Shown here: positions 12,384 through 24,977 of the stretch, piece after piece
How the letters are laid out: every line of letters begins with the position of its first letter
Position numbering within the stretch: position 1 is the stretch's first letter
From: Acidobacteriota bacterium
GTDB taxonomy: Bacteria; Acidobacteriota; Blastocatellia; RBC074
DNA: 64,000 bases
Assembly (NCBI GenBank): GCA_016715865.1
Contig: JADJXM010000012.1
Location: 248,001 to 312,000 of the forward strand
Direction of reading: 5' to 3'
Program-made: the position numbers and the translations under genes
Notes under the pieces: model-generated
What the model was told of the DNA's origin: nothing
The model's database searches: none
What the model saw: the letters and a program-made list of their open reading frames with translations, nothing else

Positions 12384-12478
12384 AGTTTCCAGTTTCCGGT
12401 TTCCAGTATTTCGTTAACAGCAATGCGCTGAACTAAGGAGCATCAATTTAAGCCACTGGAAACCGGAAACTGGAAACT
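12384..12478. repeat. Heptamer palindrome between convergent genes
   Basis: 24 bases at 12384-12407, made of AGTTTCC/GGTTTCC units, are the exact reverse complement of 12455-12478, with a 47-base loop. The palindrome fills the space between the stop codon of the AAA+ gene (12379) and the stop codon of the convergent gene (12479). It could serve as a terminator in both directions; this is inference. Confidence 0.85.
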
Positions 12479-12808
12479 TTATTTTAACAGTTTCTCATCC
12501 ACTTCGACCTCCATCCGCAGCAGTGCCGAACTGAGCGTCTTGCCCTGCGGATCAGTTTTGAGCGAAACCGTCCCTCCGCCACCCAGGCTCTGATGGAGCA
12601 GAAAGTTGAGCGCCAGCAGGTTGGGCAGCTCGAATCGCTCGACTTCGCCCTTGCAGATTCCTGTGAAATGCTTTTTCACGCGTTCGGCCGTTACTTCTCT
12701 GACCAGAGCCGGATAGAACTCGGGTTTTCGCGCGATCAAACCGATATTCGCCGTGTCTCCCTTGTCGCCCGACCGTGCATGTGCAATCTCTAAAAGTTGT
12801 ATCTTCAT
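12479..12808 (-). CDS. AtuA-like ferredoxin-fold domain protein
   Basis: 109 residues matching the C-terminal small domain of AtuA/DUF1446 proteins: start MKIQLLEIAHARSGDKGDTAN, then NIGLIARKPEFY and the end NFLLHQSLGGGGTVSLK. In acyclic terpene utilisation it is usually fused to or encoded beside the DUF1446 large domain. Here it stands alone and no DUF1446 gene is in the window, so the partner must be encoded elsewhere or the role differs. It lies 8 bases downstream of the MBL hydrolase gene and is likely cotranscribed. Confidence 0.8.
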   Translation of the reverse strand: MKIQLLEIAHARSGDKGDTANIGLIARKPEFYPALVREVTAERVKKHFTGICKGEVERFELPNLLALNFLLHQSLGGGGTVSLKTDPQGKTLSSALLRMEVEVDEKLLK

Positions 12809-12816
12809 GATGATGG

Positions 12817-13878
12817 TTATTTTATCTGATAACTCCGGCTCAGGGAGTTACGATCATTGGTCACGGTAAATCGCTTGTTCATAGCATCGACCGAGACGCG
12901 AATCATATGCGCCGAATCCTCTTTTTCTTCGAGGTTGGCGATCAGCTCCGCAGCCGTATTCTGATCATCCGTTGTCGTAACATTCCGGTGTACCTGATAC
13001 AGATCCTTGAGTCCCGGCAGCTCGCGGAGCCACTTGACGATATCCGGATGGCCGCCCTTGCGCGGTCCATTGTTCATGATCGCGACCGTCGGATCGATGC
13101 TCCGCAGGACGACGGGATTGTTGCTTGAATTCAAACCGTGATGTCCGACCTGATAAAGATCGACCTGCCCGATCATATTCCGCGGGCAGACCAGTTTCTG
13201 TTCGATGTTCCAGGTCAAGTCGCCCGTGTCCAGGAAATCGAATGCTCCGTATCGTAGAAGGAAGACGACGCTCTGCGCGTTGTCGGAGGGATCTTCGGCT
13301 TTCGCCTCCGCGGTCGAGCAGATCGAATTCGGTACTGGAGCCATCGATTTTGAAGCGACGACTTCTCTGCGTGCAGCCAGGCAAAGCAATGAAACCGGAG
13401 GAGAACCTGCCTCGCGTCGGAGTTTGATCGAGTCGCCTGGTTTGAGCGTAATCGAGCGCCCTTTGTTCGCATTCTGATAGGCCGCGTATTTCTTTGCAAA
13501 ATCCCTGTCTTCATCGAGCTTGCTCATCGGGCCATGATCGTAAAACTTTCTGATCCTCACGCGTTCGGCGAGCTGCGGAATTCCGCCATAATGATCGGTG
13601 TGGTAATGGGTTGTGATCAGATGATCGATGGCTTCGATTCCAGCTGTCTTCATGGCCCGGACGATTCGTCCGGCATCCCGTCCGTCGAATCCGGGCCAGC
13701 CGGCATCGACCAGAATTGATTCGCCGGCCGGCGTGACGATCAGAGTGGCGGCTCCGCCTTCGACATCGACGTAATATATTTCGAGCGACCGCGCAGCCGC
13801 GCCGCCGGGCCGAACAGTCATAAAGCTCAATGCGACGGCCAGCATCACTGCACACGATAGTAAAATGATACGTTTCAT
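12817..13878 (-). CDS. Secreted metallo-beta-lactamase-fold hydrolase
   Basis: 353 residues from the ATG at 13878, preceded by GGAG; the frame extends upstream but that part is not protein-like. A signal peptide is followed by EIYYVDVEGGAATLIV and the metal motif TTHYHTDHYGG (HxHxDH), then DTGDLTW and VGHHGLNSS. The arrangement matches the ComEC/Rec2-like MBL group of exported hydrolases. The substrate is unknown; nucleic-acid or phosphodiester substrates are possible by family analogy. Confidence 0.85.
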   Translation of the reverse strand: MKRIILLSCAVMLAVALSFMTVRPGGAAARSLEIYYVDVEGGAATLIVTPAGESILVDAGWPGFDGRDAGRIVRAMKTAGIEAIDHLITTHYHTDHYGGIPQLAERVRIRKFYDHGPMSKLDEDRDFAKKYAAYQNANKGRSITLKPGDSIKLRREAGSPPVSLLCLAARREVVASKSMAPVPNSICSTAEAKAEDPSDNAQSVVFLLRYGAFDFLDTGDLTWNIEQKLVCPRNMIGQVDLYQVGHHGLNSSNNPVVLRSIDPTVAIMNNGPRKGGHPDIVKWLRELPGLKDLYQVHRNVTTTDDQNTAAELIANLEEKEDSAHMIRVSVDAMNKRFTVTNDRNSLSRSYQIK

Positions 13879-14131
13879 CACTGTATCTACTCCATTTCTT
13901 ATTGACCCGCATTGCCGGAGCCGAGGTGTTAATCTCGCAATATCTTTATTCCTGTCCGATGATGCACTATGCTTTCCGGCAGGACTTTCCGGCTGCACTT
14001 TGATGGGCTTCACTTCATGAATGATAGGGGAGAACAAAATCAAAAGGCAAAAGGTTGCCGACCTGAACTTCAATTCGATAAATAAAGCTGGAATGGATTT
14101 CGCCGGCCGAGATTTTGAAGGATAAACGAGG

Positions 14132-15439
14132 ATGATCGAAAAGACGGCAAGTCGACAGATCAGACTGAGCGACTATCGCTATCCGGGAGAGGTGCTCTCG
14201 CTGGCGTTGACTCTCTTCATCATCATCACGCTGTATGGTCTGGCAACGATATTTTTCCCATCCGACTGGTCTTCGACACTCAAGACGGTCCTGATAACGG
14301 CGGGTGGGCTCGGAGTTTACATTATCTCGGTCAAGCTGCAGCAACGCGCGGCCCTTGGAACGATGGTCCGAGTCGGGCCGCGACAGTTTCCCGAGTTGCA
14401 CGGGATAACACAGACAGTAGTCGCACGGCTGTCATGCCCGCCGATAGCGGTCTATGTCAAACGAGCTTCTGAAATGAACATCTACACGCTCGGTCTGTGG
14501 CAGAAGCCGATCATCGTTCTGACATCATCTCTGGTCGATCAGATGGATCATGAGAACCTGCTCTTTTTCATTGGTCGTGAAGCGGGACATATCCATGCCG
14601 GTCACACGTGGCTGCGGACACTGCTCAAACCGCTGGGCTCGGATGTCCCCGTCATCGGGCGGCTGCTGAACAGTATCGTCTTCGGAGACTGGATCAATCG
14701 GGCGGAACTGACAGCAGATCGCGCCGGGTTCATCGCCTGCGCGTCGCTGACCACGGCGGTCAGTACGATGCTCAAGTTCGGCATCGGACTCAGGTTGTAT
14801 GAGAAACTGGACATTGGCGAATTCCTTGAACAGGTTCACGAAGTTCGAAATGTCCGGGGTCATTTGACTGAGATCATTGCTGAGCAGCCCTATCTGACCC
14901 AGCGCGTTCGGACGTTGGTCAAGTATGCGTTGTCCGATCAGTTCCGGTCCATGATGCCTGACAAGCAGAAGCAGACTCAGATACTGCGGTCGATCCCCGA
15001 GGCTTTCCTGACTTCGAATCTGTCCCGTCTGAATGTATCGCCTTCAAAAGGCAACGATGTCGACACCGGAGCCGAGGACGATGATGCCGAACCTGTGACG
15101 GTTTTCGACCTGACTGGCCCTCTCGAAGATCAGAATGACAACGCTTTCGATCCACGCTTTACACTGGTCGCAGAGGACGGCAGCGCGACTCATGCCCTGC
15201 GGCGGCGGCTGACGCGACTGGGCAGAAACAAGGATAACGATATCGTGCTGATCAACGACCGGGCCAGCCGGTACCACGTCGAAATTATGAAGGACGGTGA
15301 CGCGGTCAGGCTGGTCGACCTGCAGAGCCGAAACGGCGTCTGGTTGAACGGAAAGCGAATCGATGGAGAGGCGATCCTGCAATCAGGCGACCGGATCAAA
15401 ATCGGCCGCCAATCATTTATTTTTTCGATAATGGAGTAG
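14132..15439 (+). CDS. M48-like membrane protein with C-terminal FHA domain
   Basis: 435 residues. Two transmembrane helices (about 22-42 and 50-67) precede an M48-like peptidase domain. The active-site helix reads FFIGREAGHIHAGH: E150 and H153 are present but the first zinc-binding His of HExxH is Arg149. The downstream ligand helix NRAELTAD (E192, D196) is kept. The C-terminus (~355-430) is a forkhead-associated domain (RLGRNKDND, SRYHVEI, LQSRNGVWLNG), which binds phosphothreonine peptides. It is therefore perhaps an inactive or altered protease acting as a membrane scaffold under Ser/Thr kinase control. Start preceded by a weak site. Confidence 0.8.
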   Translation: MIEKTASRQIRLSDYRYPGEVLSLALTLFIIITLYGLATIFFPSDWSSTLKTVLITAGGLGVYIISVKLQQRAALGTMVRVGPRQFPELHGITQTVVARLSCPPIAVYVKRASEMNIYTLGLWQKPIIVLTSSLVDQMDHENLLFFIGREAGHIHAGHTWLRTLLKPLGSDVPVIGRLLNSIVFGDWINRAELTADRAGFIACASLTTAVSTMLKFGIGLRLYEKLDIGEFLEQVHEVRNVRGHLTEIIAEQPYLTQRVRTLVKYALSDQFRSMMPDKQKQTQILRSIPEAFLTSNLSRLNVSPSKGNDVDTGAEDDDAEPVTVFDLTGPLEDQNDNAFDPRFTLVAEDGSATHALRRRLTRLGRNKDNDIVLINDRASRYHVEIMKDGDAVRLVDLQSRNGVWLNGKRIDGEAILQSGDRIKIGRQSFIFSIME

Positions 15440-15442
15440 CTC

Positions 15443-15541
15443 AGTTTCCAGGGGAAGAAGTTTCCAGTTTCCAGTTTCCAGTGGGCAGTAGGTGTTAACG
15501 TGTCTTTACTGGAAACTGGAAACTGCTCCAACTGGAAACTA
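15443..15541. repeat. AGTTTCC heptamer repeats, inverted
   Basis: Tandem AGTTTCC units at 15459-15482 face inverted units ACTGGAAACTGGAAACT at 15508-15524 and another single unit at 15531-15540. Located between the M48/FHA gene and gmhA. Can fold into a long hairpin. Confidence 0.8.
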
Positions 15542-15551
15542 CAATTACGAT

Positions 15552-16124
15552 ATGGAAGAAAAGATACGAGCCATGGCCGAAGCGAGCCTGAAGGCTAAAC
15601 GGGAATTCTTTGAATCCGGAGCGGCGGATGTCGCACGCGCTGCGCAGGTGATAATCGACGCGATGCGCGCAGGCGGCAAACTGATGATCATCGGCAATGG
15701 CGGTTCTGCGGCGGATGCTCAGCACATTGCCGCGGAGCTGGCATTCAAGATGGGGCGTGAAAGAGATGCATTGCCGGCGCTGGCATTGACGACTGATACT
15801 TCGCTGCTGACCGCGATCAGCAACGACAAGTCGTTCGATTTCGTATTCGCCCGGCAGATACAGGCGATCGGGCTCAAGGGCGATGTCGTGCTGGCGATCT
15901 CGACCAGCGGCAACTCCGCGAATGTGATCGAGGCCGTCAAACAGGCGCAGAAGATGGAAATTACGACGATTGGCCTGCTGGGCGCTGGCGGCGGGACGGT
16001 TGCATCGCTGGTCGATCATTCACTGATCGTGCCGCACTCTCAGACTCCTCGCATCCAGGAGGTCCAGATCACGATCAGCCATGTCATCTGCCAGCTGATC
16101 GAAGACGAATTGTGCCCTGAGTAA
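15552..16124 (+). CDS. gmhA: Phosphoheptose isomerase (sedoheptulose 7-phosphate isomerase)
   Basis: 190 residues from the ATG at 15552 (MEEKIRAMAEAS); the open frame extends into the heptamer repeats but that is not coding. It is a SIS-fold enzyme converting sedoheptulose 7-phosphate to D-glycero-manno-heptose 7-phosphate, the first step of ADP-heptose synthesis for lipopolysaccharide or S-layer glycans. Motifs: IGNGGSAADAQHIAAEL, LTTDTSLLTAISND and the substrate-binding AISTSGNSANV. The length is typical of GmhA (about 190). The rest of the heptose pathway is not in the window. Confidence 0.88.
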   Translation: MEEKIRAMAEASLKAKREFFESGAADVARAAQVIIDAMRAGGKLMIIGNGGSAADAQHIAAELAFKMGRERDALPALALTTDTSLLTAISNDKSFDFVFARQIQAIGLKGDVVLAISTSGNSANVIEAVKQAQKMEITTIGLLGAGGGTVASLVDHSLIVPHSQTPRIQEVQITISHVICQLIEDELCPE

Positions 16125-16137
16125 TCCCGGAATATCG

Positions 16138-17103
16138 ATGTCAATCTATTCACAGAAACCGATAGACCTGAGCGGCATTTCGACATACCCGCTGGCCTCG
16201 AGGCCGAGCAAGGTTACCGTCAGCGATTTCGCAAGACCATTGAGCGACGATGAGGCTCGAGGCTCCGCCGGACTGATCGATTCGCTGCCCAACATACTGG
16301 CCGCTCAATCGCTGCGTTCGGTCGCGGATGCAATTGTCGAGGCCCGCAGCAAGGGGCGCGCCATAATCTGGGGATTTGGCGGGCACGTCATCAAGACAGG
16401 ACTTGCGCCTGTGCTGATAGACCTCATGAGAAGAGGGTTTGTCACTGCACTGGCGACCAACGGCTCAGGCGTCATTCACGATTTCGAGATCGCGCTGGCC
16501 GGCTGGACCTCCGAAGACGTGGACAGCGCATTGGGGACTGGCGAGTTCGGCATGGCCGAGGAGACAGGTCGTTTGATCAATCAGGCCATCAAGACGGGCG
16601 TCGATCGGGATTGCGGCATTGGCGAATCGATCGGGTCCGCCCTGGCGGACATGCACCCGCCGTATGCCACTTTTTCGCTTCTCCACGAAGCTTATTGTGC
16701 AAAGGTCCCGGTGACGGCTCACGTGACGATCGGCGCCGATATCGTTCATATCCACCCGCATGCCGATGGTGCGGCCATAGGAGCGGCCAGTTATCGAGAT
16801 TTTCTTCTCCTCGCTTCCATTGTCTCTGAACTGGACGGCGGAGGGATCTATCTCAACCTCGGGTCAGCAGTGACGCTGCCGGAAATTTTCCTGAAAGCCA
16901 TCACTGTGGTCCGCAATCTGGGTCATACGCTGCGGGATTTCACCACCGCGAACTTCGACTTTCTTCAACATTATCGCCCATTGACAAACGTCGTTCGCCG
17001 TCCGGTTGCAGGCGGTGCAGGACGCGGTTACAACATCACCGGCCATCACGAAATCATGATCCCTCTGCTCGCCGCGGCGATAATTGATAGAAGTAGAAAG
17101 TAG
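16138..17103 (+). CDS. Deoxyhypusine-synthase-like conserved protein
   Basis: 321 residues. A Rossmann-type region contains IIWGFGGHVIKTGLAPVL and TNGSGVIHDFEIALAGWT, reminiscent of the deoxyhypusine-synthase fold (the GGG..HD segment), then VTAHVTIGADIVHIHP and LNLGSAVTLPEIFLKA. Bacterial DHS-like proteins often act on small substrates (for example homospermidine synthesis) rather than on eIF5A. The real substrate is unknown. It lies 13 bases after gmhA, so a shared transcript is likely. A different assignment is possible; confidence in function is modest. Confidence 0.55.
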   Translation: MSIYSQKPIDLSGISTYPLASRPSKVTVSDFARPLSDDEARGSAGLIDSLPNILAAQSLRSVADAIVEARSKGRAIIWGFGGHVIKTGLAPVLIDLMRRGFVTALATNGSGVIHDFEIALAGWTSEDVDSALGTGEFGMAEETGRLINQAIKTGVDRDCGIGESIGSALADMHPPYATFSLLHEAYCAKVPVTAHVTIGADIVHIHPHADGAAIGAASYRDFLLLASIVSELDGGGIYLNLGSAVTLPEIFLKAITVVRNLGHTLRDFTTANFDFLQHYRPLTNVVRRPVAGGAGRGYNITGHHEIMIPLLAAAIIDRSRK

Positions 17104-17172
17104 AAAGAGTTGAATCATGAAAATATTGCGATAGTATGGATATCAACTTTCAACTTTTTACTTTCTACTTCT
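17091..17172. repeat. GTAGAAA heptamers, inverted pair
   Basis: AGTAGAAAGTAGAAAG at the end of the preceding gene (the last codons, through 17110) faces TTTTTACTTTCTACTT at about 17156-17171, just before the inositol monophosphatase gene. The first tract overlaps the stop codon of the upstream gene. Confidence 0.75.
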
Positions 17173-17179
17173 TTCATTT

Positions 17180-17977
17180 ATGGCAACTCAAATATTAGAA
17201 ACAGCGATACAGGCAGCGCGCGAAGCGGGGGAGATTCTGCGGCAGTATTCGTCGCGCGGCTTTGAGATCAGCAACAAGGGTCGGATCGATCTGGTGACTG
17301 AGGCCGACCTGGCCAGCGAGCATCACATCAAGGAGCTTATCTCATCCAGGTATCCATCGCATGGCATTCTGGCCGAAGAGAGCGGCATCAGCCCGCATCA
17401 CGATGAAACCGCGGAGTATTTATGGATCATCGATCCGCTTGACGGGACGACAAATTTTTCACATGGCTTTCCCTGCTACGCCGTGTCGATCGGCATCGAG
17501 CGCAAGGGGGAATCCGTAATCGGAGTGATATATGATCCGTCACGCGATGAACTGTTTGCATCCGAGCGTGGTTCGGGCGCGACGGTCAACGGCGTGCCGA
17601 TTTGCGTCTCGGAGATCGATCATCTCGAACGCGCACTGCTGGTTTCAGGCTTTCCCTACGATGTCCGGGAGAACATGGACAGTTATCTGCCGGCGTGGCG
17701 GCGCTTTCTGGAACGCGCTCAGGGCGTCAGGCGTTTCGGCGCCGCGGCGATCGACATGGCATATGTCGCCATGGGCCGACTTGACGGTTTCTGGGAGAAG
17801 GGCCTGAGCCCGTGGGATACGGCCGCCGGATGGATCATCATAGAAGAGGCAGGCGGACGCGTAACCAAACTTGACGGATCAGGCTACGATAATTTTTCAG
17901 CCAGTCTGTTGTGTACGAATGGCAGGATTCACGACGAAATGCTCGAAGTGATGCGTTCGATCGAGCCTGGAAAATAA
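17180..17977 (+). CDS. suhB: Inositol monophosphatase family protein
   Basis: 265 residues. Motifs of the Mg-dependent FIG/IMPase family: E66-E67 in ILAEESG, WIIDPLDGTTNF (85-93) and SPWDTAAGWIIIEEAGG near the C-terminus. The enzyme dephosphorylates myo-inositol 1-phosphate or related sugar phosphates; in bacteria SuhB also has an RNA-polymerase-related role. The symbol is by family, and other members (hisN, cysQ-like) cannot be excluded. It is followed after 21 bases by a permease gene. Confidence 0.82.
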   Translation: MATQILETAIQAAREAGEILRQYSSRGFEISNKGRIDLVTEADLASEHHIKELISSRYPSHGILAEESGISPHHDETAEYLWIIDPLDGTTNFSHGFPCYAVSIGIERKGESVIGVIYDPSRDELFASERGSGATVNGVPICVSEIDHLERALLVSGFPYDVRENMDSYLPAWRRFLERAQGVRRFGAAAIDMAYVAMGRLDGFWEKGLSPWDTAAGWIIIEEAGGRVTKLDGSGYDNFSASLLCTNGRIHDEMLEVMRSIEPGK

Positions 17978-17998
17978 CGCGCCAGAACAACTTTAAAT

Positions 17999-19301
<1,303 letters not shown>

Positions 19302-19312
<11 letters not shown>

Positions 19313-19332
19313 AAAGTGGAAAGTAGAAAGTA
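19302..19332. repeat. GTAGAAA/GTGGAAA heptamer tract
   Basis: AAAAAGTAGAAAGTGGAAA and AGTAGAAAGT units overlapping and following the stop codon of the permease gene. No inverted partner is seen within 130 bases. Confidence 0.75.
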
Positions 19333-19448
19333 TTCTTGCGCCAGGGTGCTTTTATTGAGGATTGACGTTTTGTGAAAGCAGGAGCCGCGTGATTGGAGAC
19401 CTGCATTCAGCCGTGTACTTTTAGTGAACGGACTATTTTATTGAACCT

Positions 19449-20522
19449 ATGAAAAACAGCGTATACATGACCTGGGCCAAGCAACATGCTGCGTCCAGCT
19501 ATAACCTTGCCAACAGCGGGATGCTCGGATGCGATCTCAGCGACCTGACCATCACGCTCGATGATGTGGCGCTCAACGGCCCGAACCACGAAGGTTACGC
19601 GCCATTGAAAGAAGCAATCGCCGGGCTTTATGGGATGGGCACAGATAACGTGGTTCCAGCGCAGGGCACGTCGATGGCCAATTTTCTGGCCATGGCGACG
19701 GCCATCGAGCCGGGCGACGAGGTTCTGGTCGAGCAACCGACATACGAACCGCTGCTCGCCGCCGCGCGATATCTTGGAGCCGGGATCAGGCGGTTCTCGA
19801 GGCGTTTCGAGAATGCCTGGCAGATCGATCCCGATGAAGTGCGACAATTGATCACTCCGCGGACACGGCTGATCGTTATCACCAGCCCGCACAATCCCAG
19901 CGGGATCGTTGTCGAGCCCGACACGATGCGTCAGATCGCCGAGGCGGCCGCCGAAGCCGGAGCGATGATGCTGGTCGACGAGGTATATCGCGACATACTT
20001 TTTGAAGAAGCGACGCCGGTCAACGCGCATCTCGGCGCTCACGTAATGACGACCAGCAGCCTGACAAAGAGCTATGGGCTGAGCGGCCTGCGCTGTGGCT
20101 GGATTCTCTGCCATCCCGAGTTCGCCGAACGGGCGAGGCGAATGAATGATCTGTTTGGAGCCGTTGGTTCAGTGCCGAGCGATACGCTCTCGATCGCGGC
20201 ATTCCGTCAGATCGAGAAGCTCGAAGCACGGAGTCGCGCTCTGATCGAACCGAATACGCGACTGGTCAGACAATTTCTCTCTGAGCACGAGGAATTTCTT
20301 GAATGTGTGGTCCCCTCGCGTTCAATGATCGTTTTTCCGCGACTCAAATCACACGATGACAGCGAAGCGTTGTACGATCGGTTGCGTTGCTATGATACTT
20401 CCATCGTTCCGGGGAAGTTTTTCGAATCCCCGCGTCACTTCCGCCTCGGTTACGTCATTCGCACGGCGGATGTAGAAACCGGACTGGCCAATCTGTCGCG
20501 GGCGCTCAAAGAGATGCGGTGA
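19449..20522 (+). CDS. PLP-dependent class I/II aminotransferase
   Basis: 357 residues. Fold-type I aminotransferase with SPHNPSG (substrate and PLP binding, ~145-151), MLVDEVYRDI (Asp for pyridine N), SSLTKSYGLSGLRCGW with Schiff-base K207, and a C-terminal Arg in HFRLGYVIR. It lacks the ~30-residue N-terminal extension of the aspartate aminotransferase found at 34876. The substrate is uncertain; the neighbouring permease could supply an amino acid, but nothing proves this. Confidence 0.82.
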   Translation: MKNSVYMTWAKQHAASSYNLANSGMLGCDLSDLTITLDDVALNGPNHEGYAPLKEAIAGLYGMGTDNVVPAQGTSMANFLAMATAIEPGDEVLVEQPTYEPLLAAARYLGAGIRRFSRRFENAWQIDPDEVRQLITPRTRLIVITSPHNPSGIVVEPDTMRQIAEAAAEAGAMMLVDEVYRDILFEEATPVNAHLGAHVMTTSSLTKSYGLSGLRCGWILCHPEFAERARRMNDLFGAVGSVPSDTLSIAAFRQIEKLEARSRALIEPNTRLVRQFLSEHEEFLECVVPSRSMIVFPRLKSHDDSEALYDRLRCYDTSIVPGKFFESPRHFRLGYVIRTADVETGLANLSRALKEMR

Positions 20523-20597
20523 CGCGGGAGCGCAGGCAACCTGCCCGCATGATATATTGATGGCCTGAAACAGAAATTCAGATGAGGTGCCGGGATC

Positions 20598-21464
20598 GTG
20601 TCGTCACAAAGCCTGAAAAAGATCGGAGTCTTCGTCGGTCCGGAAAAGTCCGAGGCGCTGGATGTCGTCTGTGATCTGGAGAACTGGTGCCTCTCGCGCA
20701 ATATCGAACTCGGCGCTGCCGGCCCAATGGCTGCGAGATCAGGATGCGCCGCGTTGCCCGAACGGAACGGAGAACTGGCCGAAGATCTTGACCTCATCGT
20801 GGTGCTTGGCGGAGACGGAACAATGCTCGCCGCCGCCCGTCTCATCGGAGCCCGCCAGATCCCTGTCCTTGGCGTCAATTTCGGCTGGCTCGGTTACCTG
20901 ACCGAATTTACTCTCGAAGAACTCTACCTTGCGCTCGAAGGCGTGCTCGATGGCAGCCTGTCGATCGATCGTCGTTTTATGCTCGATGTCAGACTGACAC
21001 GTGGGAACGACGTCATCGCCACCAATCGTGCGCTCAATGATGCCGTCGTCAACAAAGGCGCCTTTGCGCGAATGATCGAAATGGAGTGTTACATAGACGA
21101 CAAATTCGTCAATGGCTTTCGAGCAGACGGAATGATCATCGCGACTCCGACCGGCTCGACCGCTTACTCGCTTTCAGCCGGCGGGCCGATCGTTCATCCA
21201 CGCATGTCCGCGATCATCCTGACACCGATCTGCCCGCATATGCTCTCGAATCGGCCGGTCGTCGTATCTGGCGAAAGCGTTGTCGAACTGGTCTTCAAAC
21301 GCATCAGTGAAGGGTTGATGCTGACCATCGACGGTCAGATCGGACATAATATTCAGATCGATGATCGCATCACCATCGATTGCAGCAAGACGACCTTCAA
21401 TCTTATGCGGCCTCCGAATCGCAACTATTTCGAAGTCCTGCGCACGAAATTGAAATGGGGATGA
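20598..21464 (+). CDS. nadK: NAD kinase
   Basis: 288 residues, GTG start preceded by GAGGTG. NAD kinase phosphorylates NAD to NADP. The ATP/NAD-binding GGDGTM is at 71-76, with the second conserved block MIIATPTGSTAYSLSAGGPIV and TPICPHMLSNRP afterwards; this is the usual bacterial length and domain order. The gene is followed 42 bases later by the rhomboid gene. Confidence 0.93.
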   Translation: MSSQSLKKIGVFVGPEKSEALDVVCDLENWCLSRNIELGAAGPMAARSGCAALPERNGELAEDLDLIVVLGGDGTMLAAARLIGARQIPVLGVNFGWLGYLTEFTLEELYLALEGVLDGSLSIDRRFMLDVRLTRGNDVIATNRALNDAVVNKGAFARMIEMECYIDDKFVNGFRADGMIIATPTGSTAYSLSAGGPIVHPRMSAIILTPICPHMLSNRPVVVSGESVVELVFKRISEGLMLTIDGQIGHNIQIDDRITIDCSKTTFNLMRPPNRNYFEVLRTKLKWG

Positions 21465-21506
21465 TCACCTTTCGCAGAATGATAATTTTCTGACTGGAGC
21501 AGCCAA

Positions 21507-22223
<717 letters not shown>

Positions 22224-22228
22224 TTTGC

Positions 22229-22268
22229 GGGAAGAAGTTTCCAGCGACTGGAAACTGGAAACTTTTCT
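22229..22268 (+). terminator. Heptamer hairpin resembling a terminator
   Basis: AGTTTCCAG (22236-22244), loop CGA, CTGGAAACT (22248-22256), then a further GGAAACTTTTCTT with a T-rich tail. This is the most compact of the heptamer palindromes and lies six bases after the rhomboid stop, so it fits an intrinsic terminator. Confidence 0.6.
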
Positions 22269-22273
22269 TACTT

Positions 22274-22654
22274 ACTGATGTTACGCAGAAGAGTCCTTTA
22301 AAATCGATTTGACAAATTTTGGGGTTGCTCATGCAATTCTTCTGTGAGCCTGCAACGCAGGCGAAAGAGTACAGCCCGGGGTGGAGCGAGGCCGCCAGGC
22401 CGAGCGAAGCCCCGGGTCCCGTTCCACCAAAATTGGCAAGCCCACGAAGTGGGCGATAGCCTGAGCGGAAGAATCAGGTGTCATCGAGAAATCTGCCGCC
22501 CATTTCATGGGCTTGTTGAAATGATGATAACAATACCCGGGGCTTCGCTCGGCCTGTCGGCCTCGCTTCGCCCCGGGCTATATTCTGCCCACCCGCTTCG
22601 CGGGTTCGGGACAAGTCAAGCAATTTCCGATCATTGTCTCTGCGTAACATCAGT
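22274..22654. mobile_element. MITE-like element with 16-bp terminal inverted repeats
   Basis: ACTGATGTTACGCAGA at 22274-22289 is the exact reverse complement of 22639-22654. Inside are further inverted blocks: CCCGGGG near 22377-22415 on the left and near 22539-22576 on the right, and GCGAAGCGGGT-like hairpins. No ORF is present over its ~380 bases. It fills the 445-base gap between the rhomboid gene and the polymerase gene. A transposase is not encoded, so any movement would need one in trans. Confidence 0.7.
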
Positions 22655-22667
22655 TACTTAAAAGTCC

Positions 22668-24428
<1,761 letters not shown>

Positions 24429-24441
24429 AAAAATAAATGTT

Positions 24442-24861
24442 ATGCCGAAATTGACTGCAGCAGAATTACAGACCTTCCTCGCCGGCCACTTTCCGCACGT
24501 CGATGATGTCGGGTTCCGCGTCGAACAGGTCGCGGAGAACTTCGCTCAGGTGCGGATGATCTACCACGATGATCACCTCCGGCCGGGCGGCACCATTTCG
24601 GGGCCCTCGCTGATGATGCTGGCCGATACTGCCATGTATCTGGCCATCATGGGTATGATCGGCCCCGTAACCATGGCAGTGACGACAAACCTTAATATCA
24701 ATTTCCTGCGCAAACCAAAACCCGCTGATGTGATTGCGCATGCGACGCTGCTCAAACTCGGCTCGCGACTAGTCGTCGGAGAAGTCAGGATGTATTCCGA
24801 CGGAGAAGCTGAACCTGTCGCCCACGCCACAGTTACCTATTCGATTCCCCCTCTCGCCTGA
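24442..24861 (+). CDS. PaaI-type hotdog thioesterase
   Basis: 139 residues with the 4HBT/PaaI pattern: DHLRPGGTISGPSLMMLADTAMYLA and AVTTNLNINFLRKPKPADV, ending LKLGSRLVVGEVRMYSD. Such single hotdog proteins hydrolyse acyl-CoA thioesters in the cytoplasm; the acyl chain is unknown. The gene starts 13 bases after the polymerase gene. Confidence 0.85.
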   Translation: MPKLTAAELQTFLAGHFPHVDDVGFRVEQVAENFAQVRMIYHDDHLRPGGTISGPSLMMLADTAMYLAIMGMIGPVTMAVTTNLNINFLRKPKPADVIAHATLLKLGSRLVVGEVRMYSDGEAEPVAHATVTYSIPPLA

Positions 24862-24977
24862 GCAGAGCCGAAGAGCCGAATCCGAATGCATCGTGGCATT
24901 TGACAATCCCCCACTCCCAAAGGCATTATCCAAAGCTTATGTAGAATCGTTTCTGAACGGCTCAATTACCGGCATTT

